Source: Allium sativum
Taxonomy: Eukaryota; Streptophyta; Magnoliopsida; Asparagales; Amaryllidaceae
DNA length: 64,000 nt
Direction of reading: 5' to 3'
NCBI GenBank assembly: GCA_030737875.1
Contig: CM060909.1
Span: 26,619,659 to 26,683,658, forward strand
The translations under genes and the position numbers were made by a program. The notes beneath the pieces were generated by a model that saw only the letters and a program-made list of their open reading frames with translations, did no database searches and had not been told where the DNA came from. How positions within the stretch are numbered: position 1 is the stretch's first letter; each line of letters starts with the position of its first letter. This document shows positions 1 through 10,539 of this stretch, piece after piece.

Positions 1-2171
1 TTTTCTATTAAGAGCCTTGTATTTAATATCAAATATGACTTGGTTTGTCGTGAATCGTGTTTTAGATGACATTGGTTCTTTAACCCAGTTAAAGGCAGGA
101 TATCGATTTTTGAAAAGATTAAAACTAAGTGGAGTTTTAATGAATCTTTAATTAGATTAAAAATGTGAATTGATAATTTAAAATTATCAAATCTAAAAAG
201 TGATCGAGAATGGAGTACCACCAGTTTTGCTCCAAAGCGATAGTTAAATCTTTAATTAGATTTGAACGTGAAATGGTAATTAATTTTACCGATAACACCG
301 TGGTGTTAGATATGGAGTATCACCAGTTTTGCTCCATGGGATATATAGGTTGGGATTGGGAAATAAACTAAATAATTACTTCGGTGTGGTTCGTTAATCC
401 CGACTAGTTTGAGATGATATCCAAAGGAAGATTATAGGATAAATTTAGAAGAATTTATCTTTGATAAAATTAATGGGAACCTTTCCCTAAGAATGTGATT
501 TTGTGAATAAAAGAATATTCTGAATTGGAATGAGGCGTTCATTGTGTTTGTGTAACATTTGTTTATTATATACGTGGGTTATTCAGAAAGGCCGGGTTTA
601 TACCCATTCTGAATAACCGATTCGACGAGATGTCGAAGATGGTGGTTGAAGACCGGAAGTCTTCACATCGTTTGGGTGATTACTGATGATCTTGATTGGG
701 CTGTACACCCTAGATGAGGGAATCAGTTGGTGATCGTCCAGACGTACTTGGAGATGGATGGATATGCGAGGAAAGTGCCTCCGGTTTCGTTCAGACCCAG
801 AACGAACTTGTAAATGGATTGTGTGTCTGACATTGGATTTTATTCTGTGTTGATTGATCTCTATTAAATATACATCTGTTTGGCGGCGGAGAATTTATTC
901 TCTTGCTTAACGCCCTTTTCTGAGACGTACGAGCTCAGAGGTTGTATATCGATGGACATCAGTCGCATGGAGTGAATTGCCAGTGTGGCATGCGTAAGTG
1001 GCAAATGATCAAGGCTTCTGTTGAAAAGCAAAGTCTTGTGGTTGATGATCAAAGCACGGCCTGTGTGGCGTAGCTTTGTGTATAACGTGAATTCGCGAGC
1101 CTCACACCTCGGTATGAGTCAAAAACGGGATACGGACCCAAGGAGTGCACGGCGTTTCTTTCTAGCTAGGGTGGTGTCAGTGACCTACCAGCCCTGACAT
1201 TTATATACTTTTCACCTGTGTGGTTGTTGGATACGAGGCGCCTCGGATATAGGTCTGTAAGGACCGGGAAACGTGTGTTCAGGAATAACTAATCCTCAAA
1301 AGTAAGAGAGGACCGGCCTTGGAGGTTCCAAAGGATCAGAGTGGGGTCCTGAGGCATTGCTAGAGTGTCTCGAACGCGGAGAGGAGCTTGCCCCTTGCCT
1401 CGGCTCATGACGGAAATCCAATTTCCAATACGTGATATTGCGGTTTTAATTGTAGAACTAGTATGGCGACATGATATATGGTACCCATGCCGTCTATGAT
1501 TTATATTTATGATTGAAATTGTTTTGACACTATACACCTATTATAGTATCAAGTGATTTGTTTTAAACGTACCAAGCATGTTTGGCTATTATAAGGGAAA
1601 ACCCTATCCTCCGGCTTGCGTTGCATTGTGTGATGGGACCTGGGTCTTATAATAGCTTCATTTTTCGAAAAAGCATTGCGCTGTTTGTTCTATGCACTGG
1701 TATTCTTGGGAGGAAACCCGTTCCGTGTTATACGACGTGGTCCCTTGATTTACCTAACTTTAAAACCCATATTAATAACTGTTTTAGTTCTCACACCAGT
1801 CACATGACTGACCTGGAGTTTATTGTTTTAACCTAAACTCTGGGTGCCCCTATTTTCCACACGGGCAGCTAGTAGTTTTGGTTTTGCAGATTTATATTCA
1901 TAGGGTCCTGATTTACAGCTGGAACGATGCTCGGAAAGCTCTGTATCCGTGTATTATTTTCAGTTGTGTTTTGTATATTTTTCCGCTGCTATGTAATTTA
2001 TTGTAATCTCTGATATTTATCGAATGTAATCTATTCATTTATACTCTGTATATTCTTGTATCTGATGGAATTGTTGTAATAACAATGAAATGTTCTTCCG
2101 TTTGCGTTCTATTTTGTCTTGTCCTTAATTCTATCCGTGCTTTCCTTCACGGGGAAGTTCGGGTCGTTTCA
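1..2171 (+). mobile_element. 3' part of a large Ty3/gypsy LTR (copy A), cut by the window edge
   Basis: This is the reverse complement of, and clearly homologous to, the first 2.2 kb of the big LTR at 32935-39414, with shared landmarks throughout. Examples are the repeated GGAGTATCACCAG-type motif near 210 and 310, the hairpin block near 1775-1848, and an end reading GGGGAAGTTCGGGTCGTTTCA-like before 2171. It therefore lies in plus sense and ends at a CA. The 5' part of the LTR is left of the window. No primer binding site follows it, so it is a 3' LTR or a solo LTR. It is diverged from the 32935 copy and belongs to a related subfamily. Confidence 0.75.
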
Positions 2172-2866
2172 GTTGGCATGATAGATGGTACCCATGCCAC
2201 CTATGATTGATACATTTATATTTGAAATTGTTTTATACACTATGCACTTATAACAGCATCAAATGATTTGTTTTAAACGTACCAAGCATGTTTGGCTATT
2301 ATAAGGGAAAACTCTATCCTTCGGCTTGCGTTGCATTATGTGATGGGGCCTGAGTCTTATAATAGCTTAATTTTTCCAAAAAGCATTGCGCTGTTTGTTG
2401 TATGCATTGGTATCCTTGGGAGGAAACCTGTTCCGTGATATACGGCATGGTCCCTTGATTTACTTTATTTCCAAAGTAAGGTTTAAATAACTGTTTTAGT
2501 TCTCACACTAGTCACATGACTGACCTGGAGTTTATTGTTTTAACCTAAACTCTGGGTGCCTCTTTTTTTCACACAGGCAGCTAGTAGTTTTGGTTTTGCA
2601 GATATTATTTTCACAAGATCCTAGATTTACAGCTAGAGCTATATTCGGGAAGCTCTGTATCCATGTATTCCTTTCTGCATTGTAATTTTAAATCTATGAT
2701 ATTTTCCCAATATGTAATATTTATTCAAACTTTGTTATATTCTTGTACTCTGATGTAAATTGTTGTAATAAAAAATGAAATGTTCTTCTGTTTGTGTTCT
2801 GATTTGTCGTGTTCTCAAATCAATCCGGGCTTTCCCATACGGGCGAGTTTTGGTCGTTTAATAACA
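2172..2866 (+). repeat. Second, partial copy of the LTR end (tandem duplication)
   Basis: This segment repeats the last 0.7 kb of copy A in the same orientation. It begins GTTGGCATGATAGATGG, which corresponds to about 1460 in copy A, passes through the same hairpin block at 2489-2561, and ends near GGTCGTTTAATAACA. The two copies differ at many positions, so this is an old duplication or a second related insertion joined end to end. The exact right boundary (2860-2866) is uncertain. Confidence 0.65.
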
Positions 2867-3306
2867 TCTCACCAATGTCCTAAACATCCTAAATGGTCGC
2901 CATTAAAGCCGGACATGCAATGCAAACCAAACTCATGCGATAAAAAGTCTGATCATTCAAGTGATTCGTCTAAATATACCTAATATAAGTATATATTTTA
3001 TATTTTATGGCATAAATATGTTGTTTATTTTATACTAATCTTAGGTATTTGAAAGTTATTAAATAAAATTTATTTCTACTTGTTTTCCCAAAAATAAATA
3101 TTTTGAAAAATAACAGCACGGACTCAAGGATCACTGTATCTTATTCTGAAAAATTATTATGATATGGGTTAGTTTGATGTTATATATATATACATATACC
3201 TTTTTTTATAATACCAAGGGGGGAGATAAAACATAGGGATCACTAACTCAGGGGGAGTATTATATATCTGCGATTATATAGTTGTCATCATAAAAAACGG
3301 GAAAAA
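2867..3306 (+). other. Probable 3' internal end of a SIRE-like Ty1/copia element
   Basis: AT-rich sequence with purine-rich blocks (AAGGGGGGAGATA near 3219, CAGGGGGAG near 3250) and a degenerate polypurine tract (AAAAAACGGGAAAAA) directly before a TGTTAGATCC LTR start. Plant SIRE/Maximus copia elements typically have several such G-rich purine tracts upstream of the 3' LTR. A short open stretch at 2862-2980 may be the tail of the polyprotein, but no diagnostic residue is visible. Confidence 0.35.
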
Positions 3307-3481
3307 TGTTAGATCCTTTGATTCATGATTTTAATGACAACTATACAATCACTATATACAACATATATATATACACACACTATCTATGCAGGATATTTAC
3401 AAATGCAGAAATATCATCAAAGATTTGAAGACATACACAAGATACGTGTACAAGAGCTTCATAGTAAGATAACATCATGTA
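3307..3481 (+). mobile_element. SIRE-like copia 3' LTR, part 1 (split by a gypsy insertion)
   Basis: The LTR starts TGTTAGATCCTTTGATTC directly after a purine tract and continues with TTTTAATGACAACTATAC, wording typical of SIRE-type LTR starts. At 3481 it is interrupted by the gypsy element and continues at 13683. The matching 5' LTR is not in the window, so the assignment rests on motif style and context. Confidence 0.5.
3477..3481. repeat. Target site duplication of the 3482-13677 gypsy, left
   Basis: ATGTA here matches ATGTG at 13678-13682 at four of five positions. Five base pairs is the normal duplication size for Ty3/gypsy integrases. Confidence 0.6.
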
Positions 3482-3750
3482 TGTAACAACCCGTATTCTC
3501 AATAAACTGTTATAACATAAATCAAGGCAGAATTAAATTCAAAAATCTGAACCAAGGGAAACGGGCTATGCCATTGCGTTCGTCTCGGAAAAATACGCGA
3601 AATAGAGTCCGAGTTTTCGAAAATCGGAGTCCGTATGACCCAGTTAAGGCCCATTGAAGTTTTCAGAAATTTCTATGCTAAAAACAGATTTAAATTTCAA
3701 ATTAAAAACAAGGATTAGGGCTAATCAGGGTTAGGCGGGAAAATTCCCGC

Positions 3751-3830
3751 CAGGGGCCCCATGTCGACAGGCATGTCGACAGGGCCCCCAGGGTGTCGAC
3801 AGCCCTGTCGACAGCCCTGTCGACAGGGGG
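3751..3830. repeat. Cluster of GTCGAC palindromes in the gypsy-1 LTR
   Basis: Five copies of GTCGACAG(G/C) lie within about 80 bp, interleaved with GGGGCCCC-type and GGGCCCCC blocks, so this GC-rich patch can fold on itself in several ways. It lies about 140-210 bp upstream of the LTR TATA box. The same cluster is at 10810-10888 in the right LTR. Confidence 0.8.
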
Positions 3831-3964
3831 TGCCCAGGCAGTTTAGCCTGGTGCACCATTTCTGATTTGGGTTGGGTCTTGTGGCTTGGTTCTGGAGAAT
3901 TCTGAGATCTGACGGGCCAAAACTAACCTAGGGTTAATCCTAGGGCTAAAAACACTCTAATCTT

Positions 3965-3973
3965 CTATAAATA
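3965..3973 (+). promoter_or_regulatory. TATA box of the gypsy-1 5' LTR
   Basis: CTATAAATA followed by TACCCCTAATCC, a typical plant TATA context. Transcription would begin around 4000, only about 0.5 kb into the LTR, leaving some 2.6 kb of LTR as transcribed leader. The equivalent box in the right LTR is at 11023-11031. Confidence 0.6.
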
Positions 3974-4369
3974 TACCCCTAATCCTACCCTAAAGCCTCA
4001 TTAATCAATCTAGCAACTAAACTATGTCAATTTGAATCCTCAAATGGCCTCCACCTAAAAATCCCTAGCCTCCACCTTCCTCAAAGTTTAATCCTATGAA
4101 GATATGATGATCATACAACTTTTTCTATGTTGTATGAATGCTTAATAACTTGCATACTTCATTAAGTTGCAAGTTTGATTTGCTAAGTTTGTGTTTTTGG
4201 GATTTTGCAAAAGGGTTTTCTTATTTGAGGCTTTGTTTTGGGTTTTAAAAGGGCTTCTTCATCTTATTTGGTGGATTTGTGGCTTGTTTATATTTGTAAG
4301 CCCTCTTACCTTCATTTTAGAAACTCTAAAGTTAATGTGTGATGAAAGTTGGGGTTTATGTATGTTTAT

Positions 4370-4885
4370 TGAGTTGTGTATGTTTTGACAAGTTGTGCAT
4401 GTTTATGCAAGTTTAAAATGACAAGTTGTGCATGTTTGACAAGTTATGCATGATTATGGTAATATGCAAGTTCACTATGCTAAGTTATGCAAGTCTAACA
4501 TGTTATGCATGTTTATGGTAATATGCAAGTTCACTATGCTAAGTTATGCAAGTCTAACATGTTATGCATGTTTATGGTAATATGCAAGTTCACTATGCTA
4601 AGTTATGCAAGTCTAACATGTTATGCATGTTTATGGTAATATGCAAGTTCACTATGCTAAGTTGTGTATGTTTTGACAAGTTGTGCATGTTTATGCAAGT
4701 TTAAAATGACAAGTTGTGCATGTTTGACAAGTTATGCATGATTATGGTAATATGCAAGTTCACTATGCTAAGTTATGCAAGTTTAACATGTTATGCATGT
4801 TTATGGTAATATGCAAGTTCACTACGCTAAGTTGTGCAAGTCTAACATGTTATGCATGATTGTTGTGCAAGTTTATCATGTATGT
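4370..4885. repeat. 59-bp tandem array in the gypsy-1 left LTR
   Basis: The unit contains TATGCATGTTTATGGTAATA then TGCAAGTTCACTATGCTAAG. Three or more near-exact 59-bp copies are visible around 4440-4670, and a larger block starting GTTGTGTATGTTTTGACAAG is repeated at 4372 and 4661. The right LTR carries the same array at about 11428-11945. Confidence 0.85.
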
Positions 4886-6616
4886 TGTGCCAAGTTCCCT
4901 CTTCCTATCCTTTATGCGTTACTACGAATATGTAAGCGATAGAATGACGTTGGGGGTTTTGGGGTAAACTTAAAATACATGAAAATATAAGATTGGGAAT
5001 TTACCTATTAAGTTAGGTCTACCCCTTGGGAATTTACCTATTAAGTTAGGTCTACCCAAGCATTTGTTAACTTGTAATTATGTTTTGAAATAAAGTGGAC
5101 ATGACACTTAGAAAACAAAAGTGTGGCCAACTCGAGGTTGGGTTGAGTTTGTAGCGTAATTCTACCCGGAACCGACCGGCTTAACTAGTGGCTACAAACA
5201 ATAGGACCCAATGTGAGAAGTTGGTCATGTGGTGCCAAGACCCGAGGTTAGACTAAGTTGTGGTGTAAACCTACCCGGACCCGCCCGGCTTAACTAGTAA
5301 CCGCAACAAAGTCTAATGTGAGAGGTTAAGGTGCCTTAAATTAATTAATGCCTCATGATTAGGGTTAAGTCAGGGTCCACTAATACTTAACCAATTTGGG
5401 GATTCGAGGGATTAGAATGTGGTTAAGTTGTGAACCGTTGGTTACACTTAACTAGTTTAATCCATTTGGGAGTTCAAGGGATTAGAATGGGGTTAAGCCA
5501 CACTTAACCAGTTTAATCCAGGATTAGTGAAAGGTTAAATCACACTTAACCCTCTTAGGAAACCCTAGCAGCGGGTCTGTTCCGGCAGTAATCCCAGTTT
5601 GGTATCATCACAACCCTAGAGACTAGGCTAGGGCGGGGCACGATTACTGGACGGATGTAAACGACCAAAGGGCGATGGCCGAGTGGTACAGCGGTGCGGG
5701 TCCGGCGAGCTACGAACGTGCACGTAGTCCGATGTAGGACAAACTCGAGGCACGGGTACCAGTAGGTTAGGGCTGTGCATTATTGCTTAAGTGTCTGGGG
5801 TTGACACCCGAGGGCTTGATACACCCAAAGGTGGACCCAGCACAGTCTAACTACAACCATACGTGGGCCATATGGACACCAACACTTGACGTGTTAGGTT
5901 TATAGGGAGCCGATCGACTAGACCGTTGGGCTGGACCTTGTATTAAGGTCACCTCATGTTATTGGGCCAAAGCTTGGGCCAAGGGATCAATACCTGTTAT
6001 GTTGGGTTGCTAGTACACCGTGGTGCAAAACTTAGCCATGTTTTATGCGATGACACCTCTATCTATCTTGTGGTAAATTTATCATGCCAGTATGTTGTTA
6101 TCTATGATCATCTCAGTTTCCATCATGATGTTAACTTTATTAGTTTATAGACTGATCGTAGCAGGGCTTACTCAGTCTTTTTGACTGACCTGTTTTCTTT
6201 CGCCTCTTTTCTTCCGTTCCCCCCCCCCCCCAGGTTCTCAGGGAGGGAATACAGGAGCCTAGCTTGGATCTTAGCTGCTTTCTTGGATAGCTCATGTATG
6301 CTTTGGACTTGAGCTCGCTATGGTTTTTTTTCCACTTTGGGGATGGCTACTTTTATGTTTTCTTTTTCAGATTCAGATGATGTTATTTCATGTACTAGAC
6401 TTGTTTATTTGGGAAATTGACATATTGATGTACCAAACTTGTGTTTTTGAAATGGTTTAAGAATCTTCCGCTGTTTTATCTACTTACTCTGTTTATTCAT
6501 ATATATATATGTCATGTCCTGCCTTGCTATATCATTATGCATGTTTACCAATAATGCCCCTCCAAAGCTAGTGCATTCCTTTGCGAGTGACCCTGGCGGA
6601 GGTGGGGTGTTACATT

Positions 6617-6628
6617 TGGTATCAGAGC
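6617..6628 (+). promoter_or_regulatory. Primer binding site (initiator tRNA-Met), gypsy-1
   Basis: TGGTATCAGAGC two bases after the LTR end is complementary to the 3' end of plant initiator tRNA-Met, the usual primer for Ty3/gypsy and Ty1/copia minus-strand synthesis. Confidence 0.9.
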
Positions 6629-6804
6629 ATATGGTTTGCGAGAAGAGATAAAAAGGTTTTTAAAACTTTTGAAAAACTATTTTCAAAACCAAGTATTAAG
6701 TATTTTCCAAAGAAAAGTCTAGTTATTTTAAAAGGCTATTCCCCAAAAGCCATTAGCACTATCCTTTGACTCCTCGTTTGAACTCTTTTCTTTTCATTTC
6801 CAGC

Positions 6805-7818
6805 ATGTCTGATAATCTCATCTTGCCCGAAGGAGTAACAATACCCGATTGGTTTCGTCGGTACTTGGAAGTCACGGCACCGGTCCCGGGTGTCTCTAAT
6901 GATGTCTTTCCAGTCGAGGTCGCTGTTCCTCCTCCTCCTCCCGTAGCTGATGTTCCTCTTCCCCCTCAGCCTCCACAAGCGGGTTTTGCGGAAACTTGCA
7001 AGAACTTTAAGAGGATGGGTTGCAAGAATTTCTTTGGAACCGAGACCTTTGTAGAGGCCAGGAATTGGTTGAAAGAGACCGAAGATCTTTTAGCCACCTT
7101 TGATATAGGTGACCACAGGAAGGTTTTATTGGCAGTATGGTTGCTAAAGGAAGAAGCTGCACGTTGGTGGGTAGTCACCACCGCTACTAGTCCAATTGAG
7201 ACTTGGGATGACTTTAGAGGAAGGTTTGGACTAAGATTCTTATCACTAAAGCAAGGGGACATGACTATTAGGGAATACATAGATAAGTTTAATCAATTGG
7301 CTCGTGTCGATTTAGACTTGGTTAATATAGCTCAGAGGAAGGCCCTACACTTTGCTCTAGGATTAAACGAGCCATTACACGGCTTGGCCATGTCTCACAT
7401 ACCCTTGGGGGCGACTTTCGAGAATTTGGTGAATTTGGCCCTACTTCAAGAAGAAGATAACAATGACAAGAAAGAGGTCAAGGCGAATGAGTCTCAAGGC
7501 AAGAGAGTAAATTCCGGGAAACGGGGCAAGGATAACAACAACCGCAAGGACAAGCCAAGAGGGAATATGAAATGCAACTTCTGTGGTAAAGTTGGACATA
7601 TAGCCAGGGAATGTAGGAAAAAGGAGAAAAGAAAGCGGGGCGAATGCTTTGATTGTGGTGAGTTTGGACATTTCAGCAAGGATTGCCCAAGGAAGCAAGG
7701 GCAAGGTCAGACTCAGTGTGCAGGACTATCTGGAGGGCGAATTCATCCCCTCAACCCCGTTCTTCCAGCTCATGATAGAGGTAGTGTTTCTGTTGAAAAT
7801 CTTGTTTACATTTTCTGA
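6805..7818 (+). CDS. gag: Gag protein of gypsy-1
   Basis: A 337-residue open frame from the ATG at 6805; the frame is also open to an ATG at 6766, but MSDN follows the leader better. Order of parts: a proline-rich stretch (about residues 42-58), a retrotransposon gag capsid domain (about 80-190, with the conserved ARNWLKETEDLL and AARWW signatures), a lysine-rich linker, and two CCHC zinc knuckles at residues 257-270 and 281-294. Gag forms the virus-like particle and its knuckles bind the element RNA. The frame ends in a stop at 7816 before the protease, whereas related elements usually read on into pol. That this frame is clean while pol is ruined suggests Gag function was kept until recently. 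Confidence 0.9.
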   Translation: MSDNLILPEGVTIPDWFRRYLEVTAPVPGVSNDVFPVEVAVPPPPPVADVPLPPQPPQAGFAETCKNFKRMGCKNFFGTETFVEARNWLKETEDLLATFDIGDHRKVLLAVWLLKEEAARWWVVTTATSPIETWDDFRGRFGLRFLSLKQGDMTIREYIDKFNQLARVDLDLVNIAQRKALHFALGLNEPLHGLAMSHIPLGATFENLVNLALLQEEDNNDKKEVKANESQGKRVNSGKRGKDNNNRKDKPRGNMKCNFCGKVGHIARECRKKEKRKRGECFDCGEFGHFSKDCPRKQGQGQTQCAGLSGGRIHPLNPVLPAHDRGSVSVENLVYIF

Positions 7819-7825
7819 TTTTCCC

Positions 7826-9420
7826 TATTCAAACTTTGTTTGATTCTGGCACATCGCATAGTTTTATTTCATCTAATCCAGTTGAAAGTTTTGCACCTAA
7901 GTACTAGTGTAGTTGATGATCCCGTATGTGTTTCAAATCCAATTGGGGGTTCTGCCCGTTTGTCTGTGGTCTGAGTGGATTTGAAAATTTCTATCTGGAG
8001 TATAGAATTCTCGTGGGATGTTTATATTCTCGGTTTCAGGGAAAAAGGGGTTATCCCTAGACGTGGGATGGATTTCCGCATTATCTGGTTGGTAATACCA
8101 AGCCAGTTTCGTGGCCGGTTAGGCACATGACCTCACGAGGTGAGAATTAAGAAAGCAAGTCAAGGAGTTGCTTGAGAAGAACTTCCTGAGACGAGGCATT
8201 TTCGAGTAGGGTACTCCAGTAGTATTCGTTACTGATGTGGACAGTTTGTTTCGCTTATGTGTTGATTATCGTGAGAGGAATAGATAACCGTTACCAAGGA
8301 TCAATGATTTGTTTGATCAGCTTGTAGGAGCATCTGTTTTCTTTTAATCTAGCTACCGGATTCCATCAGCTTAGGATGGCTGAGGATGGAATTGACAAGA
8401 CTGCGTTTAGGACTCTAGATGGATTTTTAGAATGGCTAGTCATGCTATTTGGCTTGACTAACGCACCCACATATTACGTGAACTTGATGGGTAGGGTGTT
8501 TAGGGAGTCCTTAAACAAGTTTGTCATGGTCGTCGTAGACGATATTTTGATCTCCTCAAAAGAACAAGGAAGAGCATGTTAGGCATCTCAAGGAGGAGAT
8601 GGATACGTTTAGAGCCACCAGTTGAAGGTCAAGTTCTCCAAAAGTCACTTTGGAGGAAAGAAATTGGATTTCTTGGGCACATAGTTCCTAAGAAAGGCTT
8701 AGGGTGGGGTCCGCTAAAGTGGTTGCGGTTTAAGACCGGAAAAACTCTGAGGAGGGCAATTGAAGTAAGAAGCTTTCTCCGTTCGGCTAGTTAGTTAGCA
8801 TTCCCGGAGCTTAGACTTACTCTTCTGGATCAAGAAGGGGGTTTCGCAGGAAGAAGACCCGCAGTTGGTCAAGAACATGGACCAGTCGGTTCGAGGCGAG
8901 ATGTTAAGTCACCTCACTAGATATATTATAGATGACAAGGGATGACTAAGGCGCGAGGAGAGATTATGTGTTCCTCGAGTGAAAGACTTGGTAAAGAAGG
9001 TTCTTGAAGATGTGCATCACTCGAGAAGGTGGCCGAGTTGGTCTCAGGAGGCATGTTGTGCCACCAAGTTAAGGCCAAGTCATAGAAGCCCAGTGGGCCA
9101 TTACCTCTATTGGGGGTTTCGCAAGGGAAGCGTGAAAACATTTCGATAGATTATGTGGATGGACTACCTAGATCAAAGAAAGGGAATACGGGTATGAGGG
9201 TCATAATAGGTAGATTCATGAAGAGTGCTCATTTCAGTCCAGTGAAGAGCAAGAGGACTGCGTCATGGTTAGCAACGGTTTACCCTCAAGAAGTTGGCCA
9301 GTTTTGAAATAGCCTACAGGAAGCCATGGGTAGGCAGTTGAATCTAGGTATGGCCTATCACTCATAGGCGGATGGTTCATTTCGATTAAGCATGAGTTAT
9401 AGAAAAATCACGTTTATAAG
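7826..9420 (+). pseudogene. pol: Decayed pol of gypsy-1: protease, reverse transcriptase and integrase remnants
   Basis: Fragments in several frames are recognisable in family order. A retropepsin DSGTSHSFIS motif is near 7840. RT follows at 8150-8600, with RLCVDYRERN, PLPRINDLFDQL, FGLTNAP and a VVVDDILIS catalytic motif near 8538. The RT end FLGHIVPKKG is near 8670. Integrase follows, with QVKAK and KPSGPLP near 9065-9100 and SIDYVDGLPRSKKGN near 9140. Stops and frameshifts separate nearly every block. The RT-to-integrase spacing is too short to hold an RNase H, so part is deleted. No functional polymerase can come from this copy. Confidence 0.88.
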
Positions 9421-10250
9421 GGCAATTGGCAACGTGGATTGGTATTTTCAAGAAAAGTTCTGTTGCATGGAATACTTTATAGTAAGTAGGCGAGATCCAG
9501 GATTCACTAGTGAATTTTGGAGAGCTTGCATGAAATCATGAGGTTATAGTATGTTTAAGCCAAGTATACAGAAAGAAGAATAAGTGGAAAAGAAAGACGA
9601 GAGGCGATAATGAAATGAGTTCCAACTCAAATTTGGGAAATAGGAGTTAGGAAGCCAAGAAAGCATGAAGTACAAGACAGTCAAAGCACAGTGGAGTTAA
9701 GCTCAAGGAAACGTGACTAAGAAGAGTAGACACACGCATCATATCTTTGTAGGAGTGCATCCTTGATCCTTGATCCTTGTTTTCCTGAGGAGCTTGCTTG
9801 CAAGTTATCTCTTGTATATATATATCCTCTCGATCCCATTCTCGATCTTATTTCTGTTGTAAACTCCATAAGGGGGTTATGACTCATCGGTTAGTACTAT
9901 ATGTCAGAGTTTGAATAGATGCATATCTCTCTGTCCATGTTTATCTAGTTTATCGTGTTTATCTTGTCATGAGGACCTTAGGTAGAAACCCTTTGGATGA
10001 AACATGTATTTGAAACATGTTATGCTTGATGGTTGCAAGTGGCAAGTGGTTGCTCGTGGATGCATTATACACGATTAGGCACTAGATCGGCTCGCACACT
10101 CCTCATATTGCATATGCATGAGTGTTTATGCTTATTCATGGATAGAAATTGTGTGTTATCACATGGATGTTGCATATGGGTGAATATTATGTGCACTCAT
10201 ATAGATACTATGAATTTAGGAATTTGCATACATATGGATTCATTGCACTG
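9421..10250 (+). other. Non-coding 3' interior of gypsy-1
   Basis: No motif of pol is recognisable here. It includes purine-rich sequence at 9540-9730 and a run rich in CATATGCAT-type words at 10100-10250. It is probably degraded pol end plus 3' untranslated sequence. Confidence 0.5.
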
Positions 10251-10376
10251 ACATACATATGCATTAAGGAGGTTTACTGTATCAGTAACCACCTGATCCT
10301 TGCATTAGATAAGACATACATATGCATTAAGGAGGTTTACTGTATCAGTAACCGCCTGATCTTTGCATTAGATAAG
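10251..10376. repeat. 63-bp direct repeat, two copies, upstream of the polypurine tract
   Basis: ACATACATATGCATTAAGGA begins both copies (10251 and 10314), and they differ at two positions (CACC/CGCC and CCTT/CTTT). Each copy contains an AAGGAGG purine run. Confidence 0.9.
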
Positions 10377-10506
10377 TACATATACACACACTTTTGCATA
10401 TGTTCATACCACATTTAGAATCTTTTAAGGACCATGGTTGCTCGTGGATGATGTTTTGAGTAGATGGATGATTGGATGGTAGGATACGTTCTTCCTAACT
10501 TGAAGA

Positions 10507-10539
10507 TTTCGGGGACGAAATCCTTTAAGGAGGGGAGAA
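10507..10539 (+). promoter_or_regulatory. Polypurine tract and adjoining conserved box, gypsy-1
   Basis: The purine run AAGGAGGGGAGAA (10527-10539) lies directly before the right LTR and would prime plus-strand synthesis. Just upstream, TTTCGGGGACGAAA matches the box at the same place in the two other gypsy elements of this window (39431-39450 and 47720-47740, minus strand). Confidence 0.85.

Larger units (their letters stand above)
3482..6614 (+). repeat. gypsy-1 left (5') LTR
   Basis: Begins TGTAACAACCCG and ends GGTGGGGTGTTACA. It repeats 10540-13677 almost exactly. It contains a TATA box near 3965, a cluster of GTCGAC palindromes, a 59-bp tandem array, and a 13-base C run at 6219-6231. 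Open stretches such as 4191-4388 recur in both LTRs and show no coding character. Confidence 0.95.

Noticed and set aside
4191..4388. 65-aa frame repeated at 11249-11446
   Set aside because: It is duplicated only because it is in the LTR. Composition is that of AT-rich leader sequence, without any motif.
4440..4680. Regularly spaced repeats resembling a CRISPR array
   Set aside because: These are contiguous 59-bp minisatellite units in a plant LTR with no distinct spacers.
5668..5765. tRNA gene
   Set aside because: Only an A-box-like word is present. There is no B box, no acceptor pairing and no anticodon arm.
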